From: Tupaia tana
Lineage: Eukaryota; Chordata; Mammalia; Scandentia; Tupaiidae
Length of the DNA stretch: 64,000 nucleotides
Assembly: GCA_026018925.1 (NCBI GenBank)
Contig: JAKSZU010000011.1
Span: 4,159,985 to 4,223,984, forward strand
Reading direction: 5' to 3'
Below, piece by piece: positions 22,783 to 33,211 of this stretch (positions are counted from its first letter, which is position 1; every line of letters starts with the position of its first letter). Below the pieces are notes generated by a model. The model saw only the letters and a list, made by a program, of their open reading frames with translations, ran no database searches and was not told the DNA's origin. Made by a program: the position numbers and the translations under genes.

Positions 22783-23060
22783 AGGCCAGCCACAGTAGCA
22801 GCCACTGCTGCTCAGGAGGCTTAGGCCACACAGGAGTCCTGGGTTCTATTCCTGGCTTACCCTAAAAGGTAGGCACAGTGGCATGCACCTACAATCCCAG
22901 AAACTCAGGAATGGGACTCAAGAGGACTGCAAGTTCTGGCCAGTGTGGCCACATAGTGGGACTCTGTCTAAGAGAACCAGCATCATGGCACACGCTATGG
23001 TCCCAGTTACTCCAGGATACTGAGGCAAGACTGTGACACAGAAAAAAGAAATCAAGAAAA
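22783..23060 (+). mobile_element. Chimeric SINE: tRNA-like head followed by 7SL-RNA-like monomers
   Basis: 22783-22865 is a tRNA-like head with 'gggttctattcc' as B box. 22870-22970 reads like an Alu/B1 left monomer: 'ggcacagtggcatgcacctacaatcccag', then 'gaggactgcaagttctggcc' and 'cacatagtgggactctgtct'. 22978-23040 reads like a second monomer ('catggcacacgctatggtcccagttactcc', 'actgaggcaagactgtg'). 7SL-derived SINEs are known only from Euarchontoglires. Confidence 0.7.
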
Positions 23061-23320
23061 CAAAACACCACATATACATGCACGCAAATTACAATGGACA
23101 ACAGAAAACAGTACAAATTAAAACATGTCCAGTGTGGTCAAAAGAGAAGAAAAAAGCTAAAAAACAATTAATGTTCCAAGTTATAAAGTTATAAAAACTT
23201 TCATTAAAACTACAAAACCAAAGAAAGGAAACAAGCAGCAGAAACTTAGGACAGAGAAGATATAATTATATTGCCAAAAATGAGGCTAAATAAAGCTTCT
23301 TTCAAGAAGAAATTGAACTG

Positions 23321-23584
23321 GGACCAGCCTAATTGCTACATAGCATAATGGCTATGTCGCTGAACTCCCATGTAGTCGACCATGGTTCGAGTCCCGGACC
23401 TGGTGGCTTAAAACTCACGCCGGCTGCGTGTGCATGCGTGCCGAAGATCCTGAGAGAAGAATGGAGGAAAAGGAATTGTGGCGTGGCCATCCCCCCCTGG
23501 GGGGTGATTTCTCGCTTTCTGTCTCTGTCTTTCTGGCGAGTGCATGCGCCCTATAGCAAAAACCTCTCCAAAAAAAAAAAGAAG
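23321..23584 (+). mobile_element. L-type SINE with TSD
   Basis: The 17-bp TSD aagaagaaattgaactg lies at 23304-23320 and 23585-23601. The head carries an extra 'ctaattgctacata' before 'gcataatggctatgtcgctg'. Confidence 0.93.
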
Positions 23585-23621
23585 AAGAAGAAATTGAACT
23601 GAATTTAAAAAAAGAAAAAAA

Positions 23622-23906
23622 CCTGAAGAGGAGTAATGGATAAGGAAGTTTGGGTCCCACATGGCTATCTGCATGGTTCGAGTCGCAGAACTGGTGGCTT
23701 GAAAAATGTGCCCAGTGCATGTGCGTGCACGCCAAAATTTCAAGAGGAGAATGGAGAAGGGATCGTGATGTGGCCATCCCCTCTGGGGAGTCATTTCTCA
23801 CTTTCTTTCTCTCCCCCACTCCAACAGCTGCTCATGCATGTTATGGCAAAAAAAACAAAACAAAAAAAAAAAAAAAAAAAAAAAGAAAGAAAGAAAGAAA
23901 GAAAAG
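23622..23906 (+). mobile_element. Old L-type SINE with a long A/GAAA tail
   Basis: Head 'gtaatggataaggaagtttgggtcccac', B box 'ggttcgagtcgc', tail of A26 and (GAAA)n. Confidence 0.82.
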
Positions 23907-23954
23907 ACAGAAAAAAAATAAAAGGTGAATCACTAGTTAAAAATACCTGCACCA

Positions 23955-24207
23955 AGAGGCCAACAGGTAGAGTGGTAGTTAAGGTGCTGGATCCCATGTG
24001 GCCAACTCTTTGGTTCCAGTAGTGGACCGAACAGCTTGAGAAACACACAGCGCACAGGGCACATCTGTGTGCATGCTCAAAATCCTGAGAGAAGGGGGAG
24101 AAGGAACTGCTGTATGGCCATACCCTTAACGGGTGATTTCTCACTTTCCCTCTCTCTGTCTAGCTCCTCTAGTGAGCACACATGCCCTATGGCAAAAATC
24201 AAAAAGA
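23955..24207 (+). mobile_element. L-type SINE, older subfamily
   Basis: 'gaggccaacaggtagagtggtagttaagg' head, complete body, ends 'ccctatggcaaaaatcaaaaa'. Confidence 0.85.
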
Positions 24208-24434
24208 ACTAAACAAAACTACATCAATAAAATCTCTACTAGATCCAGCCAATTCTATCAGAATTTAAGTTCTGAGAAACACTCAAGGCGCAGATAATAA
24301 CAATGTTAAACTGTTTGGGACTTTATATGATAGAAATGTTATAACATTAGCATTATTTATTATCCAACTGGATAAGAATAGTCCAAAAAAGATCATTACA
24401 GGATGATCTACATCCCAGATAAAAAAAAATCCCT

Positions 24435-24596
24435 GGGACCAGCAGTTAGAGTAATGGCTATTTCACTGGACTCCAATGTAGTTGACTGAGGTTCGAATCC
24501 TGGACTTGGTGGCTTAAACTCACGCCGGGCACATGTGCATGCGTGCCTAAGATCCTGAGGAGAATGGAGGAGAAGGAATTGTGGCATGGCCACCTC

Positions 24597-24637
<41 letters not shown>

Positions 24638-24713
24638 GATTTCTCACTTTCTGTCTCCCTGTCTCTCTCTGTCTTTCTGGCGAGCACACGCGTCCTATAG
24701 CAAAAGACCTCTC

Positions 24714-24777
<64 letters not shown>

Positions 24778-24779
24778 AA
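24435..24779 (+). mobile_element. L-type SINE with a G38 expansion and (GAAA)n tail
   Basis: The short G/C hairpin of the body has become an uninterrupted G run at 24599-24636. The tail is A30 followed by (GAAA)n. Flanking aaaaatccc occurs at both ends. Confidence 0.9.
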
Positions 24780-25035
24780 AATCCCAAAACAATATTGCTA
24801 AATCAAATCCAGCAATTTATTTAAAAAAAAAAAAAAAAATTTACCATCAAGGTCAGACCTAAAAATGAACAATCTAATGCTAGAAAAAGAAGTAATTCAT
24901 TAAATTTACAGTCTATAAAAAGAAAAACTCATCAGCAAACATGTGGAAAAATTATTCAATAAAATTCAACATTCTTCCATGATTAAAACCTTTACACACT
25001 TAAGAAGAAAAGAGAATTTTCTTTTTTTTTTTTTT

Positions 25036-25143
25036 GGAGAAGAAGGGACTATAGTGCGGCCATACCCCTTAGTGGGGTGATTTCTCACTTTCCCTCTCAC
25101 TGTCTTTCTCCAGCGAGGGCACACACCCTATGGCAAAAACCTT
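25036..25143 (+). mobile_element. L-type SINE, 3'-half fragment
   Basis: 'ggagaagaagggactatagtgcggccatacccc' to 'ccctatggcaaaaacc'. It is preceded by T15 and has no head. Confidence 0.7.
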
Positions 25144-25177
25144 AATTTTTTTTTTTAACTTTACAAAAAGTTAGCTT

Positions 25178-25926
25178 TATTATTTTTTTAAGAGAGATTT
25201 TTGCTACAGGACATGCGCATTCACCAGCAAGACCAAGAGACAGAAAGCGATTTCCATTAAGAACTAAAACAATACAACTCGTAGAAAAAATATTAAAGTG
25301 TCAATCTCTGTGACCTTTGTGTTAGGTAATGGTTCTTAGATATGACAACAAAAGCACAAAGTGACAAAAAAAAAAAAAGAAAAACATGTATACATCAAAA
25401 AGTCTACTAACAGGAAAATGAAAAGACAATCTACAGAAAACAAGAAAGTATCTATAAGTCACATATCTGATGAGACGCTGCAATGGATGCCACAATCCCT
25501 TCTCCTCTATTCTCCTCTCAGGGTTTTGGGCACACACACACACACACACGTGTCCAGTGTGAGTTTTGTTTTTGCTTTTTTTTTTTTTTTAAGAGATATT
25601 TTTACTACAGGGTGCATGAGCTTGCTAGAGAGGCAGAGCAAGACAGAAAAGGAGAAATCACTCCCCGGGGGAGATGGCCACACTGCAATACCTTCTCCAT
25701 TCCCCTCTTGAGATTTTGGGCACACACACACGCCCAGCATGAGATTTAAGCCACTGGCTGGGGACTTGAACTGCAGTCAACTACATGGGAGTCCAGCGAT
25801 ATAACCATTATGCCATCTGCTGGCCCCAGCCCTGGCAAGAGTCCTAAATTGGCGGGTCTGGGACTCAAACTGCAATTGACTACGTGGGAGTCCAGTCACA
25901 TAACCATTATGCCATCTGCTGGTCCT
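25178..25926 (-). mobile_element. L-type SINE in three pieces (split by L1-like sequence and by another SINE)
   Basis: Tail piece at 25178-25246, middle at 25487-25570, head at 25840-25926. The first gap is L1-like sequence. The second is the complete SINE at 25576-25828. The first join may instead be two separate fragments. Confidence 0.6.
25576..25828 (-). mobile_element. L-type SINE nested in another SINE
   Basis: Complete from T15 to ctgctggcccc, same orientation as its host. Confidence 0.87.
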
Positions 25927-26438
25927 AGAAAGAGTTAACTTTAAAAAAAAAGAAAAAAGAAAAAACAACTTAAATTCTTCTGCCTGAAGCCACTCTGAAT
26001 AGTATTCTCAAAATATGCTGAAGAAATGTATTTTCAGGTTGTATATTTTGGTTCTCCAGCATCTAGAATTCAGAATATTTATAAAGATTTCATACTAGTC
26101 AGCAACAGAAAGACAACCCAATTAAACAACATGCAAAGGATGTGAATGAACACCTCTCTAGACAAGATATACAAATAAATAATAAATAAGTAAACGTTAA
26201 AACAATCACTGTGAGAGTCATTTTATATCTACTTGAAAAAAAATCAAGGCAAGGATGGCACAAACTAGTACTCTAAAGGCTACCAGTGGAAATATAAAAT
26301 GGTGCGCCCATTTTAGCAGATTTGGTATCATCTAATATACCTGGAGACGTGTGTAACCTCAGGCCAAGAAATGCCATTTCTGGGCATATGCCCTAGAAAC
26401 TGTCTTTACACAGAAACAGAACTAATGTTTGAAACAGG

Positions 26439-26475
<37 letters not shown>

Positions 26476-26490
26476 ATCAAAACTAGAATG

Positions 26491-26765
26491 GGGACCAGCA
26501 ATTGGTGTAATGGCTATGTCACTGGACTGCCATGTAGTCGACTGCGGTTCGTGTCCCGGACCCGGTGGCTTAAAACTCACGCTGAGTGCGTGTGCATGCG
26601 TGCCCAAGATCCCAAGAGGAGAACAGAGGAGGAGGGATTGTGGTGTGGCCATCCCCCCTGGGGGGTGATTTCTCGCTTTCTGTCTCTCTGTCTGTCTCTG
26701 TCTGCCTGGCGAGCACACGCGCCCTATAGCAAAAACCACTCAAAAAAAAAAAAAAAAAAAAAAAA
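26491..26765 (+). mobile_element. L-type SINE with TSD
   Basis: The TSD aaaactagaatg lies at 26479-26490 and 26766-26777. A (CTGT)n-rich CT block precedes 'ggcgagcacacgcgcc'. Confidence 0.94.
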
Positions 26766-26887
26766 AAAACTAGAATGAACAAATTTTGCTATCTACAATA
26801 ATATATTCAGACAATACAGAAGAAGAATTGAGTGGACAAAACTAAGTAAACTAACAGTAAACAAAACAAGAAAATACATAAAACGAT

Positions 26888-27112
26888 TCTTTTTTTTTTA
26901 AGTTTATTTGCTCCTTGAGCAAGCGAGAGAGAGATAGCACCCTAAATAGGGTCTTGATACTGTGACCTAGCTTCAGTCAGTCCTGTATTAGGGACACATA
27001 TGTGCCCAGAATACTCAGGAAGGTCTCCAGACATGAACCCAGAACGTTCCTATGTGGGTTCAACCTCAGTGAATATCATGTTACAACAGTGTGCCACCAT
27101 CTGGCACCCAAA
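26888..27112 (-). mobile_element. C-type SINE
   Basis: Minus strand: head 'gccagatggtggcacactgttgtaac', 'gttctgggttcatgtctggag' region, 'ccttcctgagtattctgggc', CT-rich segment, 'gagcaaataaactt' end. It ends about 120 bp before the exon 5 donor. Confidence 0.75.
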
Positions 27113-27229
27113 GCAAGATTCCTTTTATGTAAAATTCCAAAATGTAAAAAATTCAACATTATCTTCTTTAGGGAGACAAATACGTACTCTTAGAATATAT
27201 TAAGCACAAAAAAAAAAAAAACCACTTAC

Positions 27230-27412
27230 TTGCTTCTTTTTCAGTTTAAGGATCTGCTGTTCTACTTTTGCAATTTCTCGATCTACACGATCCATACTCT
27301 GTATTAACTCTTCCTTTGAAAGTTTGGATGGTGAGGCATTTTGGTCATCTCCACATGGCTGCCCAGAGATTGGAGAGGATGGAGCTTCATGTTTGCCTCC
27401 AAATGCTGGGTC
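27230..27412 (-). CDS. NCOR1: NCOR1 exon 5 (residues 146-206; start of the GPS2/TBL1-binding coiled coil)
   Basis: Acceptor CTAAAG|GAC and donor CAA|GTAAGT bound exactly 61 codons. The exon opens DPAFGGKHEAPSSPISGQ, then from about residue 174 has the heptad-like helix SKLSKEELIQSMDRVDREI and continues to LKLKKKQ. In NCOR1/SMRT this helix pairs with GPS2 and packs against the TBL1 N-terminal tetramer. Leu, Ile and Val at the a/d positions are intact, so function should be kept. Confidence 0.97.
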
Positions 27413-27515
27413 CTTTAGGGAAGAAAAGCAAGAACAACAATTTATTTCTCACTAATGGCCAAAGTTAGCATCAAGATTTTCTTAACTAAAAAAATCAATT
27501 TTAAAACAGCAGAGT

Positions 27516-27735
27516 TGGGACAGCAGGTGTCACAGTGGTTACAGTGCTGAACTCCCACCAACCACAGTTCGAATGTCAGACCAGCAGCTTGAAACTCACA
27601 CCAGGTGCATGTGCATGCGTGTTCAAAGAATGGAGGAAAAAAGATTACAGCGTGGCCATCCCCCTGGGAGATGATTTCTATCTCACCAGCAAGTACACAC
27701 GCCCTATAGCAAAAACCTCTCTAAAATAAATAAAT
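27516..27735 (+). mobile_element. L-type SINE with shortened CT block
   Basis: 'gggacagcaggtgtcacagtggtt' head, B box 'agttcgaatgtc', ends 'tatagcaaaaacctctctaaaataaataaatg'. Starts about 100 bp upstream of exon 5. Confidence 0.85.
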
Positions 27736-27879
27736 GAATTAAATTAAAATAGCAAAGCTATGTGAACTATTTCTCTAATAACAGTCTTTTAGCACTCATT
27801 TTCATATTCACAAAGCCCATAGATATTTATACCACTCTTACAGTGTAGGTGTATCAGCACAAAGTCAATCTTTGGCAGC

Positions 27880-28042
27880 CTTAAGTCCTATAGAAAGAGA
27901 AAGACAAAGAGAAAGACAGTCCTCACTCTGTGATCTACCCCAGTCTCAGTCAGCCCAGATTACAGGCAAGCACGCAAACCCCATGTGCAGAGGGAGGCCC
28001 CAAGATGAGAGCCGGAGATCTTCCTGTGTAGGAACTTAAGCA
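27880..28042 (-). mobile_element. C-type SINE remnant
   Basis: Degenerate: 'ggaagatctccggctctcatcttgg' and a GA-rich block on plus (27893-27920). Assigned by resemblance to the other C-type copies. Confidence 0.5.
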
Positions 28043-28388
28043 ATTTGTTTTATGTTAAACATTTAACTGGAAAGGAACTCAGTGGAAAATATTTATTGTT
28101 AATACTAGTTCTTAGGACATGCATCACAAACATCTGGGGAGTACTTAAAAAATCTGAATCAAAATATAATGTGTTTTACTATTATACATATTTTTCTATA
28201 ACACAAATTAGCTCACATGCATATGGAAGGACACTGATATTAATATAACATGAAAGCCCTGATGGTTTACTAAAGATTTTTCCCTGCACATTAATATTTC
28301 AGTGTTCTCAGGAGCAAGATTTTTCATAATTAAGATACTTCACAATGAAACATAAGTAAATAAATAAAGTTAAATAAAATTTAAAAAG

Positions 28389-28548
28389 AGGGAATGGCAG
28401 GTGGCATGGTGGTTAAGGGCACTGAAATCCCACATGACTGACCACTGTTCAACACCCAGACCTGGTGGATTGCTTCGTCACTCTGCCCCCGCCCAGTCAA
28501 ATAAAAAATAAGTGAGTAAATAAATAAATAGTTAAATAAAATTAAAAA
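28389..28548 (+). mobile_element. S-type SINE
   Basis: 'aatggcaggtggcatggtggttaaggg' head, 'gtggattgcttcgtcactctgcccccgcccagtcaaat', AAATAAATAAAT tail. Confidence 0.85.
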
Positions 28549-28732
28549 AAAGGAAAGACACTTCACAATATATGAAGATCTTTAAAATATTGAAAATTCT
28601 ACGTTTAGTCTTTATGAATACATGTTATAGCTGGTTTAGTGAATTAAAAAATAGCTACATTTGTCACAGTGTTAATGAAGATATGAGTGTTAAAAAGACA
28701 CCCTGATGACATCTCGGTATGTTTTATTTTTT

Positions 28733-28908
28733 AAAGAATTATTTATTTAATTTTGTTATTATTATTTGTTTTTAATTTGACCAGAGAGAGACAGAGAGAG
28801 GGAAAGTAAGAAAGCAAGCTACCAGGTCTGAGACTCAAACTGCAGTCTGCTATGTGGGAGTCTAGTGCCTTAAGTCTAGTGCCTTAACCACAATGAATCT
28901 GACCCCTA
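28733..28908 (-). mobile_element. S-type SINE with a 14-bp tandem duplication
   Basis: Typical 'aatttgaccagagagagacagag' on plus. The unit gtctagtgccttaa is repeated at 28860-28873 and 28874-28887 in the head. Confidence 0.87.
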
Positions 28909-29345
28909 CACGTCACATTTTAATAAACAAACTAAGATCCCTCTCTGCCAAGAAAAATTCTAGCTATAAATTATATTTCTGATGATATATTCAACCTTAA
29001 AAGACAAGCCTTATTTGCTATATTTAAAATTTATCTCTAAATTTTAATGCAAATCAAACTTTTTTTTCCATCCCCACAAACTGTATTACAATATTTCACA
29101 TGGTGATGTGCGCTTCAAAACCTCCAGAAGCTTAGCTACTTTCTACCTTCTCACAAAGAGCTTTTCCATACCCAACTTGTTATTTTAATTAAAAGTCAAA
29201 AGGATAGTATAATAGACACTAATTTATCCTTCATCCAGATACACCAGTTGTTAATATTGTTATATCTGCTTTCTCTCAATATACACACACCTTTTCTCTC
29301 TGGCCAAACTACTGAAAATAAACTACAGGTATATTTACTATCTTT

Positions 29346-29606
29346 TTTTTTTTGGAGAGGTTTTTGCTATAGGGCCCGTGCACTCGCCAGAAAGACGGAG
29401 AAACACAGAGAGACAGAAAGCGAGATATCACCCCCCTGGGGGGATGGCCACGCCGCAATCCCTTCTCCTCCATTCTCCTCTTGGGATCTTGGACATGCAT
29501 GCACACGCGCCCGGCGTTGAGTTTAAGCCGCCGGGTCTGGGACTCGAACCACAGTAGGCTGCGTGGGAGTTCAGTTACATAGCCATTACGCTAACTGCTG
29601 GTCCCG
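29346..29606 (-). mobile_element. L-type SINE with TSD
   Basis: The TSD atttactatcttt lies at 29333-29345 and 29607-29619. Confidence 0.94.
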
Positions 29607-29826
29607 ATTTACTATCTTTAAACTCACTTTTCATTGCATGAAAACTCAAAGAAAATATATACTTTATCAAATATTAGGCTACAAAAGGCAACTTGCTGAA
29701 AAAAATAAACTTTAAGCCCTATAGCAAAAATCTCTCTCTAAAATATAAACAAGCAGAAGGGGATAATGGTTTATACTAATAGAACTCTCTTAGAAACTCA
29801 CAATACATGTCACAAAATATAACTAA

Positions 29827-30088
29827 AAATTTTTTTTGAGAGGTTTTTGCTATAGGGCGCGTGCGCTCGCCAGACAGACAGAGACATAGAGACAGAAAGC
29901 GAGATATCACCCCCCCCCAGGGGGGATGGTCACGCCGCAATCCCTTCTCCTCCATTCTCCTCTCGGGATCTTGGGCACGCACGCACACGCGCCCGGCGTG
30001 AGTTTTAAGCCACCGGGTCCAGGACGCGAACCGCGGTCGACTACATGGGAGTCCAGCGACATAGCCATTACACTAACTGCTGGTTCCC
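29827..30088 (-). mobile_element. Young L-type SINE
   Basis: Near-consensus, CpG-rich copy (gcgcgtgcgctcgcc, cgcccggcgtgag, gaaccgcggtcgac). Confidence 0.93.
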
Positions 30089-30168
30089 GACTAAATATTA
30101 AGTTTATCTACTTATGAAAGATTTCGATGACAAAAACACTTTATACCTATGCTTTAAATAAATTTTTT

Positions 30169-30427
30169 TTTCTTTTTTTTTGGAGAGGTTTTTGCTATAG
30201 GGCACGTGTGTTCGCCAGACAGAGACAGACAGACAGAAAGCGAGAAATCACCCCCCCAGGGGGGATGGCCATGCTGCAATCCCTTCTCCTCCATTCTCCT
30301 CTAAGGATCTTGGACACTCACGCACACGCGCCCGGCGTGAGTTTAAGCCACTGGGTCCGGGACACGAACCGCGGTCAACTACATGGGAGTCCAGCGACAT
30401 AGCCATTACGCTAACTGCTGGTCCCTG
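30169..30427 (-). mobile_element. L-type SINE with TSD
   Basis: The TSD tttaaataaatttttt lies at 30153-30168 and 30428-30443. The third of three same-strand L-type copies within 1.1 kb. Confidence 0.93.
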
Positions 30428-30512
30428 TTTTAAATAAATTTTTTGAGATGCATAGGGTGGTTATTAACCTATGTCAGTAAAAAGGTTAAAATTTTTCTTT
30501 TGAAAGTGTCTT

Positions 30513-30670
30513 TTTAATTTATTCTTTCTTTTTTTCCCTATTCTACCTCTAACCTAACCCTAATTAATTCTTTCTTTTTTTCCCTATTCTACCTCTAACC
30601 CTAACTCTAATTAATTCTTTCTTTTTTTCCCTATTCTACCTCTAACCTTAACCCTAATTAATTCTTTCTA
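30513..30670. repeat. 46-47 bp tandem repeat with telomere-like CCCTAA blocks
   Basis: Three units plus the start of a fourth: 'ttctttctttttttccc' begins at 30522, 30568, 30615 and 30662 (last one partial). Each unit carries 'tattctacctctaacc' followed by variants of ctaaccctaaccctaa. Confidence 0.85.
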
Positions 30671-30823
30671 GAACGAATATTTATTTAGTACATTAAGGCC
30701 CAGGTACTCCCTAATTTATAGATCGAATAATAATGAAAACTATTGAAAAGATAAAAAACAAAAAACCAAGGGCGTAATACATGAGCACACCTTTTACAAG
30801 AAGGTACTTAACAATAAAAATGA

Positions 30824-31055
30824 GGGGGGACCCAGCAGGTGGCGTAATGGCTAAGGCACTAGACTCTCACATGACTGACCAAGGTTCAAGTCCCAGACCC
30901 AGGTGCACATCTGTGCATACATGCTCAAAATCCCAAGAGGAGAATGAAGAAGAAAGGACTGTGGCATGACCATTCCCCCTAGTGGTGATTTCTGACTTTC
31001 TCTCTGGGGTCTCCAGCAAGCACACATGTCCTATAACAAAAATCTCTCTAAAAAA
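30824..31055 (+). mobile_element. L-type SINE
   Basis: 'gggggacccagcaggtggcgtaatggctaagg' head, body with internal deletion after 'gtcccagacccagg', ends 'cctataacaaaaatctctctaaaaaataaac'. Confidence 0.86.
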
Positions 31056-31371
31056 TAAACACAAGGAAATAACGGCTTATACTAATGGAACTCATTCAGA
31101 AATTTACAGCATATGTCAAACTATAACTAAATATTAAAACAGTTATGTCTAATTGACTACACAGGCATGATAACTAAAGTTAATAATAATGTATTATATA
31201 CTTGAGAACTGCTAAGAGAGTAATTTTATATATTCTCACTACAAAAAAATGATAACTATGTGAGGTGATAAACATGTTAATCAGTTTGATTTTGATTATT
31301 CCACAATGTTTAAGTAAAATATCACACTGTACACCGTAATATATACAATTTTTATGCATCAACAGTATCTT

Positions 31372-31622
31372 TTTTTTAAAGAGAAATTTTTGCGATAAAA
31401 TGCATGCGCTTGTAGAGAAAAAGAGAGACAAAAAGCAAGAAATCACCCCCCACCCCAAGCAAGATGGCCACACCATAATCCCTTCTCTTCCATTCTCCTC
31501 TTGGGATCTTGGGGGCACAGACACACGCAGCTGGTATAAGTTTTAAGCCGCCAGGTCCAGGATTCGATCTGGACTGGTCGACTACAAGGAAATCCAGCAA
31601 CCATTCCACCATCTGCTAGTCC
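31372..31622 (-). mobile_element. L-type SINE with TSD
   Basis: Flanks catcaacagtatctt (31357-31371) and catcaactatatctt (31623-31637) are a 15-bp TSD with two changes. Confidence 0.9.
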
Positions 31623-31667
31623 CATCAACTATATCTTAATTGAATGGGGAAAGGGTTTGTTATTTCT

Positions 31668-31742
31668 TTTTTTTTTAAAAAAAGAGAGAGTGAAAGAGAA
31701 GGAGAGGAAGAGATAGGGGTTTTTTTGTTTTTTTTTTGAGAG

Positions 31743-31777
<35 letters not shown>

Positions 31778-32274
31778 GAGAGGTTTTTGCTATAGGGCGC
31801 GTGCGCTCGCCAGACAGACAGAGACAGAGAGACAGAAAGCGAGAAATCACCCCCCAGGGGGGATGGTCACGCCGCAATCCCTTCTCCTCCATTCTCCTCT
31901 CGGGATCTTGGGCACGCACGCACACGCGCCCGGCGTGAGTCTAAGCCACTGGGTCCGGGACTCGAACCGCGGTCGACTACGTGGGAGTCCAGCGACATAG
32001 CCATTACGCTAACTGCTGGTCCCGAGAGAGGTTTTTACTATAGGGCACGTGCGCTCGCCAGACAGAGAGAGAAACTGAGAGACAGAAAGCAAGAAATCAC
32101 CCCCCAAGTGGGATGGCCATGCCGCAATCCCTTCTCCTCCGTTCTCCGCTCGGGATCTTGGGCATGCACGCACACACGACCGGCGTGAGTTTTAAGCCAC
32201 TGGGTCCGGGACGCAAACCGTGGTCGACTACATGGGAGTCCAGCGACATAGCCATTACACTAACTTCTAGTCCC
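31668..32274 (-). mobile_element. L-type SINE carrying a second L-type SINE in its tail
   Basis: The outer element has a perfect 16-bp TSD agggtttgttatttct at 31652-31667 and 32275-32290. Its head and body are at 32024-32274 and its tail at 31668-31750. Confidence 0.95.
31751..32023 (-). mobile_element. Inner young L-type SINE
   Basis: Inserted into the tail of the outer copy. The 13-bp TSD gagagaggttttt lies at 31738-31750 and 32024-32036. Near-consensus and CpG-rich, so a candidate for one of the youngest copies. Confidence 0.95.
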
Positions 32275-32524
32275 AGGGTTTGTTATTTCTGAGTTAGAGA
32301 ATTTGGGTCACTTTTTTGCTCTGTATTTTCACATTTTTCTCTAAGTATGTATTACTTATAAAAATTAAGAACAGTTTTATTTTTCTCTTTAAGAATGATA
32401 GGCAGAGTTAAGCCTTACTGAAAAATGTGTTTTATCCCACATAGCATGTTAATAAGTTGCTACTGAATTTACAATGCTTATTTAAAATTTAAATTTAATA
32501 AAATGGGCAGTTTTTTTTAAAAAA

Positions 32525-32690
32525 AGAATTATTTTATTTAACTTTATTTATTTATTTATTTTCATTTGACCAGAGAGGAACATAGTGAGAAAGAGAGAAA
32601 GTGAAAACACAAGCCACCAGGTCCAGGATTCAAACCATGGTCGGCCATGTGGGAGTACAGTACCCTTAACTACCACACCACTTGCAGGCC
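32525..32690 (-). mobile_element. S-type SINE
   Basis: (TTTA)n tail at 32535-32560, 'atttgaccagagagg', head with 'ccatggtcggccatgtggg'. Starts about 330 bp from exon 4. Confidence 0.85.
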
Positions 32691-33018
32691 TCAAAATGGG
32701 AAGTATTATGTATCTCTGATCACTTTTTATAGCCCAGTCAGCCAGTATAAAATATTAAAGAATTATACGATAGAAATTCTTCTCTACAGCAGTCCTCAGG
32801 TTGTTTTCACTTACCAGAAAGTCAGAAGTACTGACCTTAAAAGTCTGGAACATTAAGTCTGTGGTTTTTAGTTTAGGTTAACAAAATTTTTACTTTCTCA
32901 TACCATTAACCTTTAGAGACTAGATAATTAGACTTCCATTTTAGGCACTGTGCCTGAACATGGCTAAATAAACATTATAGACCTATTAACTCCACAGAGT
33001 AAGAGAACAAATATTTAC

Positions 33019-33211
33019 CTTCTTAGCATCTGCAGAAGACCGCAACCCTTCTGGCAGCGAGTGTACTAAAGGTAAAACCGCGGCACTGACACGTTGAAAA
33101 TGGGAATCAGAAACCTGCTCCAGGCGTGGTCGTTTGGATTCCAGTGAATCATGATCCACCGGGGATGGGCCTGGGTGAAACTGTTCGTATCCAGTTCTCC
33201 TTTCTTGAGGC
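33019..33211 (-). CDS. NCOR1: NCOR1 exon 4 (Arg81 to residue 145)
   Basis: Acceptor ATTAG|GCC and donor AAG|GTAAAT bound 193 nt, 64 full codons after the split Arg. Recognisable segments are EQFHPGPSPVDHDSLESK, a basic RPRLEQVSDSHFQ stretch and LPEGLRSSADAKK. It is Pro- and charge-rich, probably disordered. From memory, a few positions differ from human (Gly after RRT, Ser in LVHSLPEGLRSS). These need an alignment. Phase 0 at the end. Confidence 0.95.

Larger units (their letters stand above)
21700..26480 (+). mobile_element. Decayed L1 (LINE-1) ORF2 region carrying many SINE insertions
   Basis: Between the SINEs, plus-strand patches match L1 ORF2/3' wording: 22660-22760 ('ggccacaataaagaaatcaagc'), 24830-25010, 25320-25470 ('ttcttagatatgacaacaaaagcac') and 26100-26400 ('atgccatttctgggcatatgccc'). 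All frames are broken. Its extent is approximate and it may be more than one insertion. Confidence 0.6.

Noticed and set aside
22783-23060. Genuine primate Alu element
   Set aside because: Only the 7SL-derived core wording is shared. The tRNA-like head, the divergence and the lack of any other Alu in 64 kb exclude a primate Alu.
30513-30670. CRISPR-like array
   Set aside because: The units are contiguous tandem repeats without spacers, in a mammalian intron.
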